From NCBI GenBank assembly GCA_002297965.1, contig DBLF01000052.1, positions 6,015 to 13,091 on the forward strand: DNA of 7,077 bases, written 5' to 3'. This DNA comes from Candidatus Segatella papionis. Its GTDB lineage: Bacteria > Bacteroidota > Bacteroidia > Bacteroidales > Bacteroidaceae. Made by a program: the position numbers and the translations under genes. Shown here one piece after another: positions 1 to 4,780 of the stretch (the stretch's first letter is position 1; every line of letters begins with the position of its first letter). The notes under the pieces were generated by a model. It was not told the origin of the DNA, did no database searches, and saw only the letters and a program-made list of their open reading frames with translations.

Positions 1-13
1 TTTTATGATGTAT

Positions 14-3000
14 TTACTTATTCTTCAAAAAGTCGATTTCTATGATTCTCAATACTGGCTTTCCTTTCTTGATACCGATGAAGTCGAGGGTGCTAGCCTT
101 GCCGCCCGCCAGCTCCTTGGTGTCGCCGAGCTGGGTCTTACTCTTGGCATCACCTATCATCTTGATGGTAAGCTCCTTTGTTTTTACTGGCTTGTCTATC
201 TTGATGTGTACGTAGCCAAGGCATGCATAGGTATAGCCCTCCCAAACTTTCTTCTTGCCAGCGTAGATGGCGAGCGGATACATCTTGTCTCTCCAACCCG
301 TGAGCTTCACGGTGATTTCATCTACTTGTTCCTTCTTAGCAAACTGATAGGTAATCCAAGCGTTCTCTGGATTGCCGTCGCTCTTCCATTCTGTAGTTTC
401 GTCGTCATCGTAAGTCTTCTGTGCATCCTCTTGGTTGCTACCTGCTACTACACCTGCGATTTCAAGGGTCTCCTTGATGTCGGAATAGGATGGGGTAGAA
501 GGAGTCTCGCCACGAGAAAGGCCGCCTTTGAGGGTGCGTTGTGGGAGGTAATGCTCGATATCCACCTTCTCGGTCTTCAAGTCGATACTTGCCACGCCCT
601 TGATACCATCGGCTCCTGCAAATATCTTGATGTCGCCAGGATTCGTGGTGCTGCGAATCAATATGCGGTTGACACCACACTCCACTGGGAGATCTATCTT
701 TCCGATGTAATTGTCGAAGGTGTTGTCGCTATCGGTCGAGTCGAGTATGTCGGCAGCTTTGCGTGCTGCTTTCTGCTCGGCGGTCTCGTTCTTATTGACG
801 ATGAGGCTTTGCTTCTTGGATGCCAGCTTCTTTTGAGTTTCCTCGTTTGGGGTAGCGATTCCACCGAGCCATTCTATTTCGCCTTGGTAGTTGAAATGGA
901 TGGTGCGGTTGTCGAGTGGGCAACGTCTGCCTTGCTTATCCACTACCTCTACTTGAACGAGTGCCATGTCGGCACCATCCGCCTTGAAACCCTCTGGGTT
1001 CTGGATGCTTGTGAGCTTGATATGGTCTGGTTCGCCAGCGGTCTCAATCGCATAGCGACTGGTCTCCTTTTTGATGAGGTCTGACTTCTTGATGGAAGTG
1101 GTTAACTTTTGTCCATCCTTATTATAATAGGTGTAAGCTACAGCTTCAACTTTTCCTGCCTCGAAAGGAACGTTCTTCCATGTGAAAAGCCATTGGTTGC
1201 TACGCTCGCCCAAGCCGAGGCTCTTGCCATTGACGAAAAGCTCAACCTCATCGCCTGTACTCACCACGTATTCTGTCTTCTTGACTGTTCCTGGTTTGTA
1301 GTTCCAATGTCCAACGATATAGGTGGCATCTTTTTCTGGTGATACCCATCCGTTCCACATCACTTGATGGGCGTAGAAGGCATCCTTCGGGATGCGCATG
1401 GCATCGGTTACTCCACTTGTTCGATAGTTCGCCTCACCACGATGATGGGTGTTGGTGTCGGAGAAGATAATCTTTGTACCTCCATCGCTCACACGCTTAC
1501 CTGTGCCGGGACGTTCCTGCCAATACTCAAACCAGCGTTCCACCATGCCAGCGGCAAAGGTATCCATGTTGTGGTTATATTCGAAGGCTGGTTTGCCACG
1601 ATAGAGCGGACCATCGCCATCCTTATGATATGGGAAGCTCTGCTCGTCCCAATACTTGCGCAATCCCTCGTCTCGATAATATTCCATCGACCACATCGGA
1701 TGCTTGTGGCTCTTATTGATGTAAAGCATTTCACCACCATATTCTGCCTCGTCGATGTTGAGCATCTCTCGGCTGCCACTGGCTCTTCCTCCGTGAGGGT
1801 CGAACTCATCACGGATTGCCTTCATCTGGAGCATGTGCTCACGAGATACGCCTTTGTTGCCACTCTCATAGAAGATGATGCTTGGGTTGTTGCGATTGTA
1901 GATGATGGCTTCCTTCATCAGTTCGAGTCGCTGTTCCCAACGTCTGCCTTCCACGTCTTTCTCGGCATCGCCAGCAGGCATCGCCTGTATCAAACCCACA
2001 CGGTCGCAACTCTCGATGTCCTGTTTCCAAGGGCAAACGTGCATCCAGCGCACGAGGTTGCCGCCCGATTCCACCATCAGCTTGTTGCTGTAGTCGCTGA
2101 GCCAAGCTGGAACGCTCATGCCCACGCCAGGCCATTCGTTGGAGGTGCGCTGTGCGTAGCCGTGCATCATGATGGCTCTATCATTGAGGTAGAACTTGCC
2201 TTCGCCAAACTGGGTCTTGCGGAAACCTGTCTTTGTGATTACATCGTCTATCTTGCTGCCGTCGTCAGCCTTTAGGAGGGTCTTCACGGTGTAGAGATAT
2301 CCATAGCCCCAACTCCAGAAGTGGGCATTTTGGAGGAGTCCGCTTACCTTTACGATCTTGGTTTCGCCTGGTTGCAAGGTGTATCGCTCGCCATCGAAGT
2401 GTCCCACTTCCTTGCCATCGGCATCGAGTACCTTGGCGAAGAAGCGGAAGGAGCGAGCTTTCGTATCCTCGTTCTTTACCTCAGATTCGGCATTGACGAT
2501 TACTTTCTTGCCGGCAATATCGTAGTTGGTACCATAGATGTAGGTACCTGTTGTCTTCAGATTGTTGTAAAGTGGCAGAGTCTGATAGAGCTTGTCGGTG
2601 ATATGAAGAAAAACGTTCTTCGGAATACCACCATAGTTGGCGTTAAAGTTCTTGTCGTTCCACTGATAGCGTTGTCCCGTGGTGCGCTCATGGTAGGTCC
2701 ATGAGTTATCCACACGTACGGCGATGACGTTCTCACCTTTTATAATATAAGGTGTCAAGTCGAAACCACTCGCCATCACGCCATTCTCAGTATAGCCCAC
2801 CTTCTGACCGTTGAGCCAGATGTCGGCACCGAAGCGCACGCCCTCGAACTCGATGAAGTACTTGCGGTCGCCGACCTCCGAGATATGGAAGTGCTTGCGA
2901 TACCATACGATGGTGTCGCTGAGATGCTCGATGGATACCTTGAATGCCTCCTTCTCGTTGAAGGCACGAGGCAAGGTGATGTGCTTCCAACCCTTGTCGT

Positions 3001-3166
3001 TGTAGTTGGATGTCTCTACTCCAAGGTAGTCGCCAGCTTGGGCGCCCTTGAAATCGCCCACCTTGAGTAGCCAACCGCCATTGAAGTTGAGTTTGGTTCT
3101 TTCCACGGCATTCACGTCGATGAGGGCGATGAATGCGAGCAAAAGCAGTAAGAGTCTTTTTCTCAT
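14..3166 (-). CDS. Exported GH2-family glycoside hydrolase with atypical acid/base site and C-terminal discoidin-like domain
   Basis: Complete gene of 1050 residues; the ATG (complement of 3164-3166) is followed at once by a signal peptide (MRKR, a Leu-rich core, likely cleavage after VNA at residue 20), which fixes the start. Visible domains: GH2 sugar-binding beta-sandwich about 25-190 (WYRKHF near 88-93, DIWLNGQKVG at 115-124), immunoglobulin-like domain about 200-315, TIM barrel about 320-605, DUF4982-like module about 613-690 (GDEVELFVNGKSLG at 638-651), a GH2 C-terminal Ig-like domain about 712-870 with an apparent 45-residue insertion, and an F5/8 type C (CBM32-like) domain about 895-1050. 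The expected nucleophile is E495 in WSMEYY. Where most GH2 enzymes have the acid/base Glu of GNE, this protein has GNK (K438). It probably removes a side-chain sugar from a plant glycan in the periplasm, but the exact sugar cannot be read from the sequence. It is transcribed away from the esterase gene. Confidence 0.93.
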   Translation of the reverse strand: MRKRLLLLLLAFIALIDVNAVERTKLNFNGGWLLKVGDFKGAQAGDYLGVETSNYNDKGWKHITLPRAFNEKEAFKVSIEHLSDTIVWYRKHFHISEVGDRKYFIEFEGVRFGADIWLNGQKVGYTENGVMASGFDLTPYIIKGENVIAVRVDNSWTYHERTTGQRYQWNDKNFNANYGGIPKNVFLHITDKLYQTLPLYNNLKTTGTYIYGTNYDIAGKKVIVNAESEVKNEDTKARSFRFFAKVLDADGKEVGHFDGERYTLQPGETKIVKVSGLLQNAHFWSWGYGYLYTVKTLLKADDGSKIDDVITKTGFRKTQFGEGKFYLNDRAIMMHGYAQRTSNEWPGVGMSVPAWLSDYSNKLMVESGGNLVRWMHVCPWKQDIESCDRVGLIQAMPAGDAEKDVEGRRWEQRLELMKEAIIYNRNNPSIIFYESGNKGVSREHMLQMKAIRDEFDPHGGRASGSREMLNIDEAEYGGEMLYINKSHKHPMWSMEYYRDEGLRKYWDEQSFPYHKDGDGPLYRGKPAFEYNHNMDTFAAGMVERWFEYWQERPGTGKRVSDGGTKIIFSDTNTHHRGEANYRTSGVTDAMRIPKDAFYAHQVMWNGWVSPEKDATYIVGHWNYKPGTVKKTEYVVSTGDEVELFVNGKSLGLGERSNQWLFTWKNVPFEAGKVEAVAYTYYNKDGQKLTTSIKKSDLIKKETSRYAIETAGEPDHIKLTSIQNPEGFKADGADMALVQVEVVDKQGRRCPLDNRTIHFNYQGEIEWLGGIATPNEETQKKLASKKQSLIVNKNETAEQKAARKAADILDSTDSDNTFDNYIGKIDLPVECGVNRILIRSTTNPGDIKIFAGADGIKGVASIDLKTEKVDIEHYLPQRTLKGGLSRGETPSTPSYSDIKETLEIAGVVAGSNQEDAQKTYDDDETTEWKSDGNPENAWITYQFAKKEQVDEITVKLTGWRDKMYPLAIYAGKKKVWEGYTYACLGYVHIKIDKPVKTKELTIKMIGDAKSKTQLGDTKELAGGKASTLDFIGIKKGKPVLRIIEIDFLKNK

Positions 3167-3233
3167 TGTTTTGTTTTTGATTGTTTGTTGTGTAAATAGA
3201 GGCTCAATAGCCTTTCTTGTTTTATTCTGCTTG

Positions 3234-3241
3234 CAAAGATA
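3234..3241 (-). promoter_or_regulatory. Bacteroidetes -7 promoter element for the minus-strand GH2 gene
   Basis: The minus strand reads TATCTTTG here, a full match to the Bacteroidetes -7 consensus TAnnTTTG. It would start a transcript near 3226-3231 with a leader of about 60 nt before the ATG at 3166. I see no convincing -33 TTTG about 19-20 bp upstream. A short 5-bp hairpin (AGGCT, CAAT loop, AGCCT; 3200-3213) lies within the predicted leader. The start codon is preceded by A-rich sequence without a Shine-Dalgarno motif, as is common in this phylum. Confidence 0.6.
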
Positions 3242-3391
3242 ATGAAACTATCGGTAAGTTTTTCGTTTTATTGTACATTTACTTGCAAAATCATCCGATT
3301 TTTTATAAAATATTCCGCCAAACAGAAGCTTTTGGTACAATTTTCCCATATATAGGACAATTATTATAGGTGTGTTTTCTTTGAAAATGCT

Positions 3392-3399
3392 TATCTTTG
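3392..3399 (+). promoter_or_regulatory. Bacteroidetes -7 promoter element for the esterase-GH2 operon
   Basis: TATCTTTG matches the consensus TAnnTTTG exactly. The -33 element is weak: TGTG at 3371-3374 lies 17 bp upstream. Transcription would begin about 3403-3408, giving a leader of only about 20 nt before the ATG at 3427. This also decides the start of the esterase gene, because the in-frame upstream TTG at 3397 lies inside the -7 element and so cannot be part of the transcript. Confidence 0.62.
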
Positions 3400-3426
3400 C
3401 ACCAAATTCTAAAAACAACTATCAAT

Positions 3427-4725
3427 ATGAATACAAATCATTTTCTATTCGCAAGTTTATTGTTGCTGGCATCTGTAGTGGATGCCCATGCGCAAAGTTT
3501 TGATATAGACTTGACCAAGAGTCAGCCTACCTATTCTGTAGAGAATGGCAATGGTTATGACATTGTGGCTGCTCCTAATGCAAAGGTAAAAGCTGCTAAG
3601 GCAAAGGGAAATGCTTCAAAGACTAAGAGTAATGCTCCTTTCTTTTATTCGGTGAAGGTGACTGATGGTAACTATAAGGTTACCGTGGTGTTGGGCTCGA
3701 AGAAGAAGGCAGGTAAAACGGTGGTGCGTGCTGAGAACCGCCGCCTGATGCTTGATGAGGTAAGTACCAAGAAGGGTGAGTTCAAGACTTATTCTTTCAT
3801 CGTGAACAAGCGCAGTCCTTATATCAATGACAAGATGAATGTCAAGATAAAACCTCGTGAGAAGGACTACTTCACATGGGATGAGAAGTTGACCTTGGAG
3901 TTTACGGGTGCAGCTCCTGTAGTGAAGAGCATCAAGGTGGAACCTGCTTCAACGGAGACAACAACCGTTTTCCTCTGTGGTAATTCTACTGTGGTCGATC
4001 AGTTTACCGAGCCATACGCTTCCTGGGGACAAATGATTACTCGTTGGTTCGGTCCAGAAGTGGCTATTTCTAATCATGCCGAGAGTGGTTTGACGGCAGG
4101 TTCTTTCTTGGCTTCGAATCGTCTAGACAAGGTATTGGCGATGATGAAGAAGGGCGACTACGTAATCTGTGAGTTCGGACATAATGACCAGAAGGAAAAA
4201 TATGCGGGCAGTGGTGCTTGGTATAACTTCTCTTTCAATCTAAAGAAGTTTATCGACGAGGTGCGCAAGAAGGGTGGTAACATCATCTTCGTGACCCCTA
4301 CCCAGCGCCGTTTTTTCGATGAGGCTACCCATACAAAGATACAGGAGACGCATGGCGACTATCCTGATGCGATGCGTGCCGTGGCAAAACGAGAGGGCGT
4401 ACCAGTCATCGAACTCCACGACATGACCCGTACTTTCTTCGAGACACTCGGCTATGAGAATAGTACCAAGGCTTTGGTACATTATCCTGCCAATACATTC
4501 TCTAATCAGCCTAAGGCGCTTGCCGACAACACCCACTTCAATCCATACGGCGCTTACGAAGTTTCCAAGATGGTGGTAATGGGGATGAAGCAACTCAATC
4601 TGCCCATCGTAAAATATCTGCGCTCGGACTGGAAGGACTTCAATCCTGCTCAACCAGACGACTACAATAAGTTCGTGTGGTATCCATCGGTGGTACAGGA
4701 TGTAACTAAGCCAGACGGAAACTAA
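3427..4725 (+). CDS. Exported SGNH-hydrolase esterase, rhamnogalacturonan acetylesterase type (CE12-like)
   Basis: Complete gene of 432 residues. It probably removes acetyl groups from galacturonic acid of the rhamnogalacturonan/pectin backbone, exposing it to lyases and hydrolases. A signal peptide is clear (Leu-rich core, likely cleavage after AHA at residue 22), so it acts in the periplasm or envelope. Residues about 24-165 form a beta-rich, probably galactose-binding-like domain that minimal fungal enzymes of the family (about 250 residues) lack. The SGNH core, about 178-400, has block I GNST with nucleophile S187, block II around G221, block III GHND at 251-254, and block V DNTH with D367 and H370. 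Block I has Asn where GDS is usual. A Lys/Ala-rich stretch lies at 52-70. The ATG at 3427 is chosen because it directly precedes the signal peptide; an upstream TTG at 3397 falls in the promoter. It is the first gene of a likely two-gene operon with the GH2 gene downstream. Acetylxylan or another acetylated pectin is a possible alternative substrate. Confidence 0.9.
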   Translation: MNTNHFLFASLLLLASVVDAHAQSFDIDLTKSQPTYSVENGNGYDIVAAPNAKVKAAKAKGNASKTKSNAPFFYSVKVTDGNYKVTVVLGSKKKAGKTVVRAENRRLMLDEVSTKKGEFKTYSFIVNKRSPYINDKMNVKIKPREKDYFTWDEKLTLEFTGAAPVVKSIKVEPASTETTTVFLCGNSTVVDQFTEPYASWGQMITRWFGPEVAISNHAESGLTAGSFLASNRLDKVLAMMKKGDYVICEFGHNDQKEKYAGSGAWYNFSFNLKKFIDEVRKKGGNIIFVTPTQRRFFDEATHTKIQETHGDYPDAMRAVAKREGVPVIELHDMTRTFFETLGYENSTKALVHYPANTFSNQPKALADNTHFNPYGAYEVSKMVVMGMKQLNLPIVKYLRSDWKDFNPAQPDDYNKFVWYPSVVQDVTKPDGN

Positions 4726-4780
4726 TTAATAATTAAGAATTAATAATTAAGAATTAATAATTAAGAATTAATAATTAAGA
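4725..4780 (+). repeat. Four perfect tandem copies of a 14-bp AT-rich unit filling the intergenic gap
   Basis: The unit ATTAATAATTAAGA occurs four times without a mismatch (4725-4738, 4739-4752, 4753-4766, 4767-4780), and the next two bases AT continue the pattern into the start codon. Thirteen of 14 bases are A or T. The array begins on the last base of the esterase TAA and ends directly before the ATG at 4781, so it is the entire spacer. Since 14 is not a multiple of three and the unit contains TAA (and TTA), two adjacent copies stop translation in all six frames. There is no GC stem, so it is not an intrinsic terminator. It may influence translation initiation or spacing of the downstream gene. 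Confidence 0.97.

Larger units (their letters stand above)
3167..3426. promoter_or_regulatory. Divergent intergenic control region between GH2 gene and esterase operon
   Basis: This 260-bp, AT-rich gap separates two divergent genes and holds no plausible coding frame. It contains a Bacteroidetes -7 element on each strand (3392-3399 plus, 3234-3241 minus). Between them lie a perfect 10-bp palindrome TTTTATAAAA at 3301-3310, close to the middle of the gap; a 7-bp inverted pair ATTGTAC (3270-3276) / GTACAAT (3335-3341); two WTCCG direct repeats 20 bp apart (3293-3297 and 3313-3317); and TATAGG twice, 14 bp apart (3351-3356 and 3365-3370). Any of these could bind a regulator such as a hybrid two-component system or SusR-like protein, which commonly control such loci, but that is inference and short AT-rich matches arise by chance. 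Confidence 0.6.

Noticed and set aside
5..1084. Long plus-strand open frame of 359 codons opposite the first GH2 gene
   Set aside because: It lies wholly antisense to a gene with clear GH2 domains, has no recognisable domain or signal peptide, and its hydrophobic composition follows from the complementary codons. The same holds for the 303-codon frame at 1364-2275 and the 127-codon frame at 2321-2704.
14..3166. The first GH2 gene as a pseudogene because of the missing acid/base Glu
   Set aside because: The frame is intact over 1050 residues, with signal peptide and all expected domains, the nucleophile is kept, and the surrounding sequence looks constrained rather than degraded.
3200..3213. 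Hairpin AGGCT-CAAT-AGCCT as a terminator or riboswitch
   Set aside because: Only five base pairs, no T-run on either strand in a terminator position, and no larger conserved aptamer-like fold. At most a minor leader hairpin of the GH2 transcript.
3397..3426. Upstream TTG start adding 10 residues to the esterase
   Set aside because: The TTG is part of the -7 promoter element TATCTTTG, so it would lie upstream of the transcript start, and the extra residues would precede a normal signal peptide beginning at the ATG at 3427.
4725..4780. The 14-bp repeats as a CRISPR array or intrinsic terminator
   Set aside because: The units are directly joined with no unique spacers, and there is no GC-rich stem or following T-run. 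It is a simple tandem repeat.
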